Origin: Roseateles depolymerans
GTDB lineage: Bacteria > Pseudomonadota > Gammaproteobacteria > Burkholderiales > Burkholderiaceae_C
DNA: 64,000 bases
Assembly: GCA_003241055.1 (NCBI GenBank)
Contig: QFOD01000001.1
Location: 422,783 to 486,782, forward strand
Direction: 5' to 3'
Numbering within the stretch: position 1 is the first letter of the stretch; every line of letters begins with the position of its first letter. Of this stretch, positions 25,803 through 35,626 are shown piece by piece. The notes under the pieces are model-generated. The model worked only from the letters and a program-made list of their open reading frames with translations. It had not been told where the DNA came from and did no database searches. The position numbers and the translations under genes were made by a program.

Positions 25803-26905
25803 CGCACAGTGAATTGGAACTCTTGTACGAATATATGGTCTCCCGGGCAGCGGTAGCTACCCAAGGCCTGGTAGACGGCCGCGCGAAGGCGCATGTGGCT
25901 GGCGGGGGGCATTCGGTCCGAGCTTTCCTTGAGGTCCAGTCTGACGGCGACGGGGCGACCGTCGCGAACCTCGGTGGTGGTCTCGTACAGGAATTTCGCG
26001 CTGCCGGAAGCAAGTTGCAGCCCCTCCAGCACGGCCGCGTCGGGCTTGGGCATGGCGGCGCAGACCATGGCCGATTGACCGGCGCTGATCGCCGTCTGCG
26101 CGAGTGACAGCGGCAGACTGAGCTTCAGGCGGGGAAGTGTCGGTTGCGGAGGCGCTACCTTGGGCACGACGCTTTTCGGGGTTTCCTTTTGGGCGTTCAG
26201 GAAGGCGGTGATCTGCCCGCCGCTGTCCTGCAACAAGGTTTGAAGCAGGTCTTCGGATGCGGCCACCGCTGCCACCGTGGCCTCAGCTTGGCCAGGGCAG
26301 CGCTGGTTCCATTGCGCCTTTGCCGCGTCCAGGTCGGGCTTTGCCCCGGCAGCCCCGAGCATGGCGCGGATGCGCGCAAAGGCCAGGCCGGATGAGGGTG
26401 AAAAATAGGCCATGCGTTGGAGGTTGGGGCCCCAGAGGCCGACGGCTTCTCGCACGAGCATCTGCGGATGGCAGCTGGCCAGTGTGAGGGGCTGGGCCAT
26501 TTGCGCGGCCATCCAGGCCGACAGGCCCTGGCCGTCGACCTCGTTGATGGACGCGCGCACGCTGTCGTCGGCGAGCAGGGCTGCAACCACGTCGGCATAC
26601 CCCCACAGTGCGGCATTGATCAGCGGCGTGCGCCACAGGTCGTCGCGAGCGGTCAGCGCGGGTTGCCCAGGGGCTTTGGCTATGAGCGCTGATATGGTGG
26701 CGGCCACCTTTTTCTCGGCATTGCGCTGACTGTCCCAATTGCCGTCTGCGTTGGCCTGCGTGGCCGCACCCAGCGATCGAACCTGGTCTTGCACGGACAG
26801 GTCTGGCGAGGCCGTTTTCGGGTCAGACGTCGGCTGGGATTGGGCGTGCAGCGTGAAGCAGGCGGCGAATGCGGCGAGCAGGAGGCGCGATGAGATGGGG
26901 GCCAT
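25799..26905 (-). CDS. Secreted ankyrin-like protein with TonB-C-like end, paralogue 2
   Basis: 368 residues with a signal peptide ending near LHAQSQP. A central ankyrin-like helical pair reads WRTPLINAALWGYADVVAALL, followed by INEVDGQGLSAWMAAQMA. Next comes a conserved region (CHPQMLVREAVGLWGPNLQR, LGAAGAKPDLD) shared with the neighbour at 27139. The last 80 residues (FLYETTTEVRDGRPVAVRL ... YRCPGDHIFVQEFQF) resemble the beta-alpha-beta C-terminal domain of TonB-type proteins. Function unknown. It is coupled to mltB by a four-base overlap, which suggests a role near peptidoglycan. Confidence 0.75.
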   Translation of the reverse strand: MAPISSRLLLAAFAACFTLHAQSQPTSDPKTASPDLSVQDQVRSLGAATQANADGNWDSQRNAEKKVAATISALIAKAPGQPALTARDDLWRTPLINAALWGYADVVAALLADDSVRASINEVDGQGLSAWMAAQMAQPLTLASCHPQMLVREAVGLWGPNLQRMAYFSPSSGLAFARIRAMLGAAGAKPDLDAAKAQWNQRCPGQAEATVAAVAASEDLLQTLLQDSGGQITAFLNAQKETPKSVVPKVAPPQPTLPRLKLSLPLSLAQTAISAGQSAMVCAAMPKPDAAVLEGLQLASGSAKFLYETTTEVRDGRPVAVRLDLKESSDRMPPASHMRLRAAVYQALGSYRCPGDHIFVQEFQFTVR

Positions 26906-27138
26906 GGAGTATTGAATGAGTTGGGGACGTCATCCATCTCAACGATGGCTTGACGACGGGTGTTCTGCCGGGCCAACGGGTGGGCAACGGCAGCGGCCTT
27001 GATCTTGGCCGAACTCAGCAGAATTCCGGCCTCGTGCTAACCCAAGAGTCGCGATGACCTTGCGGTGAAGTAACGGCTGTACCGCGGCGCTGGGCCAATG
27101 CATCAGGTTCACCGTCCGACGCGCACGAGGCGCGCTGC

Positions 27139-28227
27139 TTAGTCCGTCATGCGGTACTCGAATTCCTGCCGAACGAGGTGGTCGCCTGTGCAGCGGTAGG
27201 CGCCCAGTGCTCTTAATGTCATGGCGCGGAATTCGATGGCGATGGCGTCGGGGAGTGCAGGTTTGGCGCTCAGGGTCGTGACCCTGGCCACAACCGGGGC
27301 ACCATCCTGGACCTCGAAGTCGATGCTGAACAGCGCGCGACCTGTCCACGGGATACCGGCATTGTTGATCCATTCGGGCTTGGGCATGTTCTTGCAGGTA
27401 TGTTTGGCGCCAGAGCTTTGCGCGTCGGACACCGGATCAGTAGCCGGGAACGTGTTCGTCGGGCTATCGATCCCGGGGCTGGCTTGGCGTGATTTCGGCG
27501 CCTTGCGCGGGTCGGCAAAGAAGCCTTGCAGGCGCTGGTTGGCGTCGTTCAGCAAGGTCTGCATCAGATCGCTGGATTGTTCGATCAGCGGCTCCAGTTC
27601 GGGCGCGTGTTCCGGGCATTGCTTCAACCAGAGCTGTTTGGCTTTGTCGAGTTCAGGCTTTGCGCCAGCGGCGCCCAGTGCGCTGCGGATGCGGTCGAAC
27701 GGGAGCGGCGTCTGTAGAGCGAAATAGCGCAGGCGCTGGAGGTAGGGGCCCCACAGACCGATGGCTTCGATGGTGAGATCCTGCGGATGACAGGCCGCCA
27801 GCGTCAGCGGACGGGCGTATTGCGCTGCGATCCATGCGGAGACGCCGTCCCCGTCCTGGGTGTTGATGGACTGCCGAACGCCCTCATCGCTTAGCAGGGC
27901 CTCAACCACATCGGCATAGCCGCGCATCGCGGCATTGATCAGGGGTGTTCGCCACCGGTGATCCCGGCTTCGAAACGCCGGATCGCCCGGCGACTGACTG
28001 ATCAGCTGACGCAGTTGATTGGCAACCGCCTGTTCCGCAGCGCGTTGCTGGTTCAGGTCGCCGTCCGCCGTTGCCTGAGTGGCTTCGTTCAGATTGGCCA
28101 CCAGCTTGAAAACGAGCGCCCCGAGTTCCTGGCCCGCCGGCGCATCAGCCTTGGCGAGCGTGGCTGTCAGCGCACAGCAGAGGGCCAGGGCGAAGCTTCG
28201 CAGATTGCATTTCCGGATTTCGAGCAT
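27139..28227 (-). CDS. Secreted ankyrin-like protein with TonB-C-like end, paralogue 1
   Basis: 362 residues with a signal peptide (LALCCALTATLAKAD). It shares its architecture and many exact motifs with the gene at 25799: WRTPLINAA-x-x-GYADVV, a CHPQ-x-L...EA-x-GLWGP-x-LQR block, LGAAGAKP-x-LD-x-AK and YRC-x-GDH...QEF. This is a tandem duplication with clear divergence, especially in the 230-290 linker. Ends in a TonB-C-like domain (FSIDFEVQDGAPVVARV). Unknown function; periplasmic by signal peptide. Confidence 0.75.
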   Translation of the reverse strand: MLEIRKCNLRSFALALCCALTATLAKADAPAGQELGALVFKLVANLNEATQATADGDLNQQRAAEQAVANQLRQLISQSPGDPAFRSRDHRWRTPLINAAMRGYADVVEALLSDEGVRQSINTQDGDGVSAWIAAQYARPLTLAACHPQDLTIEAIGLWGPYLQRLRYFALQTPLPFDRIRSALGAAGAKPELDKAKQLWLKQCPEHAPELEPLIEQSSDLMQTLLNDANQRLQGFFADPRKAPKSRQASPGIDSPTNTFPATDPVSDAQSSGAKHTCKNMPKPEWINNAGIPWTGRALFSIDFEVQDGAPVVARVTTLSAKPALPDAIAIEFRAMTLRALGAYRCTGDHLVRQEFEYRMTD

Positions 28228-28266
28228 GCCCGATCATCAACGTCGAGACACTCGCACTGACCGGGG

Positions 28267-30321
28267 CTAACCCTCTATCGACGGGTGCTGGTGAATTTTC
28301 CGCGCGCTGGACAGGATCTCGCGGGCGATCGTGCCTATCGGGCGCGGTGACTGTCGGCCATAGCGAAATTCGTCGAGCTGACGGAGCAGGCTGGCGAGCT
28401 CGGCGCCTTCGTCGCCGTATCGATGTTCGATCAGCTCTGCCCAGGCGCGCGGGGTCTGGCCTTCGTGAATCGGCAGTTGCAGTCGGATCAGTTCGCGTGT
28501 CAGGGCGCCGCGCAGCCGGCTCCAGGCATCCCGCGGTCGCGCCTGCCAGCGCAGCCAGGCGGCGGCTGCGGTGGCCAGCAGCAGGATGGTTGCGGCCAGG
28601 GCCCGGCCCAGCGCGGCCCAGTCGGGCTGGGCGAAGCCCAGGCCCTTGAGCAGGTCGAACTGGTTCTGCCGCGAGTAGTTCAGCACCCACTGGGCCCAAC
28701 GGTTGTTGACCGTTTCCCAGGCGCCGCGGAAGGTGCGCCAGAGTGTGGGGTTGAGCTGGCCAATGACGCCAGGCGAGGGCTGCAAGGCCTGACCCTGAAC
28801 GACCCGGCTGGGGGCCACGGCCGCCGTGGGGTCGGCACGCAGCCAGCCGCGGCCCGACACCCAGTACTCGGCCCAGGCGTGGGCCTGGGCGTTGCGCACG
28901 ACGTAGTAGCCGTCCTGAGGCTCGGCGTCCCAGCCCTGGAAGCCGGTCACCAGGCGCGCCGGCACGCCCATGGCGCGCATCACGACGACGAAGGCCGACG
29001 CGAAGTGCTCGCAGAAGCCGAGCCGGCGATCCAGCCAGAACTCGTCGATCAGGTGCGGGGACGACTCGCCGTAGCGCCCGGGCGCCAGCGTGTAGGTGAA
29101 GTCGCTGCGGCGGATGTGCTGCAGCACCGCGTCGGCCAGCGCGGCGGCGCGCGGGCCGTCGGCCAGGCCCTGGAAGCGGGCTTGCCCGGCCAGTTCACGC
29201 GCCCAGGCGATCGTGCGGGGATTCAGGCCGGCGGGCAGTTCCAGCTCGTTGGCGAGCAGCAGGCTGCGGCGTTCGGCGCCGGCCTGCCATTGCGGGCTGG
29301 CTTCGGCGTTCAGGCGCAGGCGTTCGGTGATGGGGCGCGCGGCCAGCCACTGCAGCTCCGGGCCGCGGGTCAGGGTCAGGTCGGGCAGGCTGCGCTGGCT
29401 GCCCACGGCGCCCGGACTCATCTCCAGCAGTGGCAGCACGGGAATGCGCAGCGGCTCGAGCGTGAGCTCGTAGCGCAGCGGGCGGCCCTGCAGCACGAGG
29501 TCGTCACGCCCACGCAGCCAGGCCTGGCCGGGGGCGGTGGCGCGCCAGGTCTTGCCGTCGAAGCGGGTCAGCACCGGGCCGCGGAAATAGCGCTGCTCGG
29601 GCGGTGGCGGGCTGCCCTCGAGAAAGCGCAGGCGCATCGCGATGCCGTCGTCGTTGGCGATCTCGTTCATTGCGCCGAACTCGAGCTGGTTGGACAGCCC
29701 GGTGCGCCCGACCGCCTCGCTGGGCACGCCCCACAACGGCGCGATGCGCGGAAACAGCAGGAACAGGCCGATCATCACCGGCAGGCCGAGCAGTGTGGTG
29801 GTGGCTGCGCGGCGCGCGGCCACCCGCAGGCTGGCCGTGGGGCCGGGCATCTGCGCCAGCACGACGGCGGCCAGCAGGCCCCAGACGGCGCCGAGCATCC
29901 ACAGCCCCACCAGCAGCGACTGCGAGTACAGGAACTGCGTGAGCACCAGGAAGAAGCCGAGGAAGAACACCACGAAGGCGTCGCGCCGGGCCCGCAGCTC
30001 CAGCGTCTTCAGCGCCAGCAGTACGACCAGCAGCGTGATGCCGGCCTCGCGGCCCAGCAGCGTGCGGAAGTGCAGCCAGGTCAGCGCGCTGTAGATCGCC
30101 AGCACGCCCAGCAGCAGCCAGCGGCCGGGCAGCGGGCGCTGGCGCCACACCAGCTGGGCCCGCCAGGCCAGCACCAGGCCAGCCATGGCGCTGGCCCACC
30201 AGGGCAGGTGGCCGATGTGAGGGGCGATGACGGCGGCGATCAGCGCCAGCAGGAAGAAGCTGTCCCGGCTGTCGCGGCTCAGGCGCGCCAGGCGTGGCGT
30301 GGGGCGAGCGGACTCAGGCAT
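28267..30321 (-). CDS. tgpA: TgpA-type membrane transglutaminase
   Basis: 684 residues. The N-terminal 200 residues contain five or six transmembrane helices, then a DUF3488-type periplasmic part. The transglutaminase core has catalytic Cys in RRLGFCEHFASAFVVVMRAMG, His in AQAHAWAEYW and Asp in WLRADPTAA. A last transmembrane helix (ALAATILLLATAAAAWL) is followed by a DUF4129-like tail. In Pseudomonas TgpA is essential; its substrate is not firmly known. It overlaps the DUF58 gene by 8 bases; moxR-DUF58-tgpA is a conserved operon. Confidence 0.9.
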   Translation of the reverse strand: MPESARPTPRLARLSRDSRDSFFLLALIAAVIAPHIGHLPWWASAMAGLVLAWRAQLVWRQRPLPGRWLLLGVLAIYSALTWLHFRTLLGREAGITLLVVLLALKTLELRARRDAFVVFFLGFFLVLTQFLYSQSLLVGLWMLGAVWGLLAAVVLAQMPGPTASLRVAARRAATTTLLGLPVMIGLFLLFPRIAPLWGVPSEAVGRTGLSNQLEFGAMNEIANDDGIAMRLRFLEGSPPPPEQRYFRGPVLTRFDGKTWRATAPGQAWLRGRDDLVLQGRPLRYELTLEPLRIPVLPLLEMSPGAVGSQRSLPDLTLTRGPELQWLAARPITERLRLNAEASPQWQAGAERRSLLLANELELPAGLNPRTIAWARELAGQARFQGLADGPRAAALADAVLQHIRRSDFTYTLAPGRYGESSPHLIDEFWLDRRLGFCEHFASAFVVVMRAMGVPARLVTGFQGWDAEPQDGYYVVRNAQAHAWAEYWVSGRGWLRADPTAAVAPSRVVQGQALQPSPGVIGQLNPTLWRTFRGAWETVNNRWAQWVLNYSRQNQFDLLKGLGFAQPDWAALGRALAATILLLATAAAAWLRWQARPRDAWSRLRGALTRELIRLQLPIHEGQTPRAWAELIEHRYGDEGAELASLLRQLDEFRYGRQSPRPIGTIAREILSSARKIHQHPSIEG

Positions 30322-31300
30322 GGGCGGCGAGCGCCTCCAGGCAGGCCCGTTGATGGGCCGGGCCGCTGGCGGGGGGCAGGTCATGCGCGGGCAGCCGCAA
30401 TCCGTAGCTGAGGCCGGCATGGTCGGCGGCCAGCACCCAGGCCGTCAGGCGCGACAGCCGGGCCTCGGCGTCCCGGCCGGCGCTGGCCTCCCAGCTCAAC
30501 CACAGCTCGCGCGACGGCGGGGCCTCGGTGTCGCGCACCCACGGCGCCTGGCCCGCTTCGAGCGCGGTGACCGACTTGCGCCACAGCACGGCGCGCAGGG
30601 TGTCGCCGCGGCGGTAGGGCCGCACGCCGGCGAAGTCGCTGCCACCGGCGCGCGCGGCGCTGGCACCGGCAGCCTGTTCGCCAGCGTCGGCCTGCAAGGG
30701 GAAGGGCGGGGATGGCTGCTCGGCGCGCGGGTAGACCCACAGCCGGCTCGCAGGCCGCCAGTAGCTCCAGGCGCGAAAGAAGCCCAGCGGGAAGCTCGTG
30801 GCGATCTCCAGCCGCGGCAGCGCCTGCAGGCCGCGGGCCTGGGCCGGCAGCCGCAGCGTCAGTGCCGCATGGCCGCGGGCCGGCACGTCGACCCACGCGG
30901 GCTCGGTGGCCGTGCCGTCGGGCAGCAGGGCGTGCAGGGCCAGGCCGTAGCGGGCGACGCCGGGGTTGTGCAGGCGGATCTCCAGCGGGTAGTCGTCGCC
31001 GGCATGCACGCCGTCCGGGGCCTTGAGGTCGAGCTGCAGGCCGCGCAGGTTGGCGTGCGTGGTATGCATGGAGGCCAGCCCGGCACCGGTCAGCGCAAAG
31101 GTCAGTGCATAGCCCAGGCTGAGCTGCTCGTTGATGCTGGCCAGCAGCAGCACGCCCAACGTCGCGCAGAAGGCCAGGCCGGCGCGGGTGGGCAGGATGT
31201 AGACATTGCGCTGGGCCAGCCGGTGGGTGTCGGCCAGCGGCAACCGGGCCTGCCACCAGGCCTGCCAGCGCCGGCGCAGGCCGCTCATCGCCACGCTCAT
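30314..31300 (-). CDS. DUF58 domain protein of the MoxR operon
   Basis: 328 residues. Two transmembrane segments near the N-terminus (RAGLAFCATLGVLLLASINE, LSLGYALTFALTGAGLASM), then the DUF58 core with FAGVRPYRRGDTLRAVLWR, the family hallmark (D-F-x-G-V-R-x-Y-x-x-G-D). DUF58 proteins have a von-Willebrand-A-like fold and work with MoxR AAA ATPases as chaperones. It sits between moxR and tgpA, overlapping tgpA by 8 bases. Confidence 0.9.
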   Translation of the reverse strand: MSVAMSGLRRRWQAWWQARLPLADTHRLAQRNVYILPTRAGLAFCATLGVLLLASINEQLSLGYALTFALTGAGLASMHTTHANLRGLQLDLKAPDGVHAGDDYPLEIRLHNPGVARYGLALHALLPDGTATEPAWVDVPARGHAALTLRLPAQARGLQALPRLEIATSFPLGFFRAWSYWRPASRLWVYPRAEQPSPPFPLQADAGEQAAGASAARAGGSDFAGVRPYRRGDTLRAVLWRKSVTALEAGQAPWVRDTEAPPSRELWLSWEASAGRDAEARLSRLTAWVLAADHAGLSYGLRLPAHDLPPASGPAHQRACLEALAAHA

Positions 31301-31337
31301 GCCGCGCTCCCGGCGGCGCGCTGCAGCGGGCCCCGCG

Positions 31338-32276
<939 letters not shown>

Positions 32277-32307
32277 GGCGCGGACCATACCAAGAGACTG
32301 AGTTTTC

Positions 32308-33243
32308 ATGCCGACCGCCTATTTCAATCCCCCAGCCTGCCGCCGCCATGACATGGGGCCGGGCCATCCGGAGTGCCCGCAGCGGCTCTCCGCCATCGAC
32401 GACTGGCTGCTCGGCACCGGGCTGGATCAGGCGCTGGAGCATGTGGACTCCGGCCCCGTGGATCTGAGCGACGTGGAGCTGGCCCACACGCACCGCTACG
32501 TGACCGAGATCGGCGAGCGCATGCGCCGCTGCGCCGAGACCGGCACCAGCGAGGCCGTGGACCCCGACACCGCGATGAATCCGCACACCTGGCAGGCGGC
32601 GCTGCATGCCGCCGGCGCCACGGTGAAGGCCACCGACTGGGTGCTGGACGGCCGGGCCGAGAACGCCTTCTGCTCGGTGCGCCCGCCCGGCCACCATGCG
32701 ACCCGTGACGAGAGCATGGGCTTTTGCTTCTTCAACAACGTCGCCATCGCGGCGCGCCATGCGCTGGACGTGCGGGGCCTGCAGCGCGTGGCCATTGCCG
32801 ACTTCGACGTGCATCACGGCAACGGCACCGAGGACATCATTGCCGGCGATGACCGCATCCTGATGGTCAGCCTCTTCCAGGACCAGCTCTACCCCTACTG
32901 CGGCGCCGTGCCCAAGGGCACGAACATGGTCAACGTGCCCATCCCGGCCTACACGCGCGGCGGCGAGATCCGCGAGATCGTCGAGGCCATGTGGATGCCG
33001 GCGCTGGAGCGCTTCAAGCCGCAGATGATCTTCATTTCCGCGGGCTTCGACGGGCACCGCGATGACGACCTCGGCCAGCTGGGGTTGGTGGAGGCGGACT
33101 ACGAGTGGATGACGCTCAAGCTCAAATCGGTGGCCGACCGCTACGCCCACGGGCGCATCGTGTCGGTGTTGGAGGGCGGCTATCACCTGGATGCCCTGGC
33201 TCGTAGCGTGGCGGTGCATCTGCGCGCCCTGGCGGATCTGTGA
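32308..33243 (+). CDS. Histone deacetylase-like amidohydrolase
   Basis: 311 residues. Zinc-dependent HDAC superfamily: RPPGHHATRDESMGFCFFNN (proton-relay His pair), the zinc site IADFDVHHGNGTED, and the later zinc Asp in SAGFDGHRDDDLGQL; LEGGYHL near the end carries the Tyr region. Bacterial members deacetylate acetylpolyamines, acetoin-related or protein-lysine substrates; which one is unclear. The acetyl-CoA synthetase at 43761 is a possible but unlinked target. Its stop overlaps the GTG start of the MscS gene. Confidence 0.9.
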   Translation: MPTAYFNPPACRRHDMGPGHPECPQRLSAIDDWLLGTGLDQALEHVDSGPVDLSDVELAHTHRYVTEIGERMRRCAETGTSEAVDPDTAMNPHTWQAALHAAGATVKATDWVLDGRAENAFCSVRPPGHHATRDESMGFCFFNNVAIAARHALDVRGLQRVAIADFDVHHGNGTEDIIAGDDRILMVSLFQDQLYPYCGAVPKGTNMVNVPIPAYTRGGEIREIVEAMWMPALERFKPQMIFISAGFDGHRDDDLGQLGLVEADYEWMTLKLKSVADRYAHGRIVSVLEGGYHLDALARSVAVHLRALADL

Positions 33244-34565
33244 ACGGCGTGCATCAGGCGATCAGTCTGCAGGAACTTCGCCACCTGCTGGTTCGAATCT
33301 TCAGCAGCGACGCGCTCGGCGAATGGGCGCTGCTGCTGGGCTGTCTGGGCGGCGCGCTGCTGCTGAGCTGGATACTGAGCCGGGCGCTGGTGACCCAGCA
33401 GTCGCGCGGGTCGGTGATGTTCGGCCGTCGCATCGTCGACGGTGCGTTGTTTCCGCTGCTGGCCATGGGCTTTGCGTTCACCGCTCGACGCCTGCTGCCG
33501 GAATGGGGTCTGTCGCCCGCGCTGTTCAAGCTGGCGCTGCCGGTGCTGGTGTCGCTGGCGGTGATTCGGTTGATCGCACGCGTGCTGGCGGCGGCCTGGC
33601 CGCAGTCGGCGCTGATCAAGGCGGTGGAGCGGCTGGGCTCCTGGCTGGTCTGGATCCTGGCGGTGCTGTGGGCCACCGGCCTGCTGCCGGTCATCCTGGA
33701 CGAGCTGGACGACATCGAGTGGAAGTTCGGCTCGGTGCACCTGACGGCGCGCAACCTGATCGAGGGCGGGCTGACGGCCAGCATCGTGCTGGTGACGGCC
33801 CTGTGGATCTCCTCGGCCATCGAGGCGCAGCTGTTGCGCCGCGAGTCCATGGATCTGTCAACGCGCAAGATCGCGGCCAACGTGATCCGCTCGCTGCTGC
33901 TGTTCGTCGGCCTGCTGTTCGCGCTGTCGGCGGCGGGCATCGACCTGACCGCGCTGGGCGTGCTGGGTGGCGCTTTGGGCGTGGGCATCGGCTTTGGCCT
34001 GCAGAAGCTGGCGGCCAACTACGTGTCGGGCTTCGTGATCCTGGCCGAACGCTCGCTGCGCATCGGCGACATGGTCAAGGTGGACGGTTTCGAGGGTCAG
34101 GTCACGGACATCAAGACCCGCTACACCGTGATCCGCTCGCTTGGCGGCAAGGAGGCCATCGTGCCCAACGAGCTGCTGATCACGCAGCGGGTCGAGAACT
34201 CGTCGCTGGCCGACACGCGGGTGCTGCTCAGCACCATCGTGCAGGTGGACTACGGCTGCGACATTGAGCGTGTGATGGCCAGCCTGACCGAGGCCGTCGG
34301 GCGGGTGCCGCGGGTGATGAGCAGCCCCGGCCCGGCGGTGCAACTGAGCCAGTTCGCCGCCGATGGCCTGGAGCTGACCATCTATTTCTGGATCCTGGAC
34401 CCCGAGAACGGCTCGGGCGGCGTGCGCTCCGAGGTGAACCTGGCCATCCTGCGCCAGCTCAATGCGCTGGGCGTGGGCATTCCCTATCCGCAGCGCGTGC
34501 TGCATCAGGCCGGCGCGGCCGTCGAGGGGCAGGTTTTGCCGGTCGCGCCGCAGCCTGCGGCCTGA
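33240..34565 (+). CDS. MscS family mechanosensitive ion channel
   Basis: 441 residues starting at GTG 33240, which overlaps the previous stop (GTGA). About six transmembrane helices come before the MscS pore segment, GVLGGALGVGIGFGLQKLAANYVSG, and the beta domain, RSLRIGDMVKVDGFEGQVTDIKTRYTVIR. It is a larger MscS-like channel, not minimal MscS, releasing solutes on osmotic down-shock. The downstream cytochrome gene is convergent with 2 bases between stops. Confidence 0.9.
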   Translation: MNGVHQAISLQELRHLLVRIFSSDALGEWALLLGCLGGALLLSWILSRALVTQQSRGSVMFGRRIVDGALFPLLAMGFAFTARRLLPEWGLSPALFKLALPVLVSLAVIRLIARVLAAAWPQSALIKAVERLGSWLVWILAVLWATGLLPVILDELDDIEWKFGSVHLTARNLIEGGLTASIVLVTALWISSAIEAQLLRRESMDLSTRKIAANVIRSLLLFVGLLFALSAAGIDLTALGVLGGALGVGIGFGLQKLAANYVSGFVILAERSLRIGDMVKVDGFEGQVTDIKTRYTVIRSLGGKEAIVPNELLITQRVENSSLADTRVLLSTIVQVDYGCDIERVMASLTEAVGRVPRVMSSPGPAVQLSQFAADGLELTIYFWILDPENGSGGVRSEVNLAILRQLNALGVGIPYPQRVLHQAGAAVEGQVLPVAPQPAA

Positions 34566-34567
34566 AC

Positions 34568-35509
34568 TCAGCGGCTGCCGGTGGCCTGGGCCGGCAGTGT
34601 CTTCAGGTAGGCATAGAGCGCCCGGGCGTCGGTGTCATCCAGCGCCGCCAGCGTTTCGAAGGGCATCACCTGCAGATGGCGGCCCTGCGGGTCGCGGCCG
34701 CTGCGCAGCATTGCGACGAAGCTGTCGGCGTCGCGATAGCGGGCCAGGGCGCCGTCGGGGGCCGGGGTCAGGTTGGCCGCAGCGGGCCAGTCCGGCGGGC
34801 CGCCCGGGATGCGGCCGCCGCTGAGCAGGGGCCCATGGCAGCCCTGGCACATCTGCGCCACGTAGCGCCCGTGCGCAACGCTGACGCTGGCCGGTATGGG
34901 TTGGGGCGGTGCCTGGCGGTGGTTGATCTTGGCGGCGGCATCCTGCGCGATGCCGGCACCGTAGAGCAGCTGGAGCGGCAGCGGCCAGTCCATCCGGGCC
35001 GGCAGGCCCGCCTTGGGCGGCAGCTGGCGCACATAGGCGACGATGGCCGTCAGGTCCTGGTCGGTCAGGCCGGCATAGTCCTCGCTCGGCATGATGAGCA
35101 CCGGGCGTCCGTCGGGCTTCACGCCGTGGCGCAGCGTGCGCTCCCACTGGGCCAGGTCGTAGCCCGCGGTGACGCCCTGCGGGCCGGTGGTCAGGTTGGG
35201 GCCGACCACCTGCAGGCTGCCGGCATCGATGACGGTGCGGCCGGTGCCGTCGGCCCCGTGGCATTCCGCGCAGCCGCGTGATGCGTACAGGTAGCGGCCG
35301 CGCGCCAGCGCGGTGGCGTCGGACACGAGGTTCAGCGGCGCGCCGGGGTGGGCGGGCAGCTCGATACGGCGTTCGCGCAGCTGCTGGGAGCGCCACAGCA
35401 GCGCCAGCACGACGAGGGCCAGCAGCGCCGCCAGCGAGATCAGGCCGAACAGCAGGCGGCGCAGCCAGCGGCGACCGGGTGACAGGGTGATGGGAAGGAC
35501 AGCAGACAT
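34568..35509 (-). CDS. Membrane-anchored dihaem cytochrome c
   Basis: 313 residues. One N-terminal transmembrane anchor (LLFGLISLAALLALVVLALLW), then two class I cytochrome c domains with haem sites CAECH (about residue 80) and CQGCH (about residue 220). Likely axial methionines are in VLIMPSEDYAGL and LQVMPFETLAAL. It resembles the c-type subunits of alcohol/gluconate dehydrogenases or the FixP type, but no dehydrogenase is adjacent. It probably carries electrons in the periplasm. The LuxR gene lies upstream on the same strand, 117 bases away. Confidence 0.88.
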   Translation of the reverse strand: MSAVLPITLSPGRRWLRRLLFGLISLAALLALVVLALLWRSQQLRERRIELPAHPGAPLNLVSDATALARGRYLYASRGCAECHGADGTGRTVIDAGSLQVVGPNLTTGPQGVTAGYDLAQWERTLRHGVKPDGRPVLIMPSEDYAGLTDQDLTAIVAYVRQLPPKAGLPARMDWPLPLQLLYGAGIAQDAAAKINHRQAPPQPIPASVSVAHGRYVAQMCQGCHGPLLSGGRIPGGPPDWPAAANLTPAPDGALARYRDADSFVAMLRSGRDPQGRHLQVMPFETLAALDDTDARALYAYLKTLPAQATGSR

Positions 35510-35626
35510 CGCTCGACACGGTGGGAGAACAGGCCCCCATGCTCGGCAATGCCGGGTCTCGTCGCATCGCCCGAGGGAGCCATGGTCCACCGGAGACACG
35601 GGCCATGAGGTGTGGCCCGTCAGACC

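Noticed and set aside
28423..30411. 662-codon + strand frame opposite tgpA, and similar long antisense frames at 22686-24239, 38042-40453, 45783-47363 and 13963-15693
   Set aside because: Each lies exactly opposite a well-recognised gene and has low-complexity composition.
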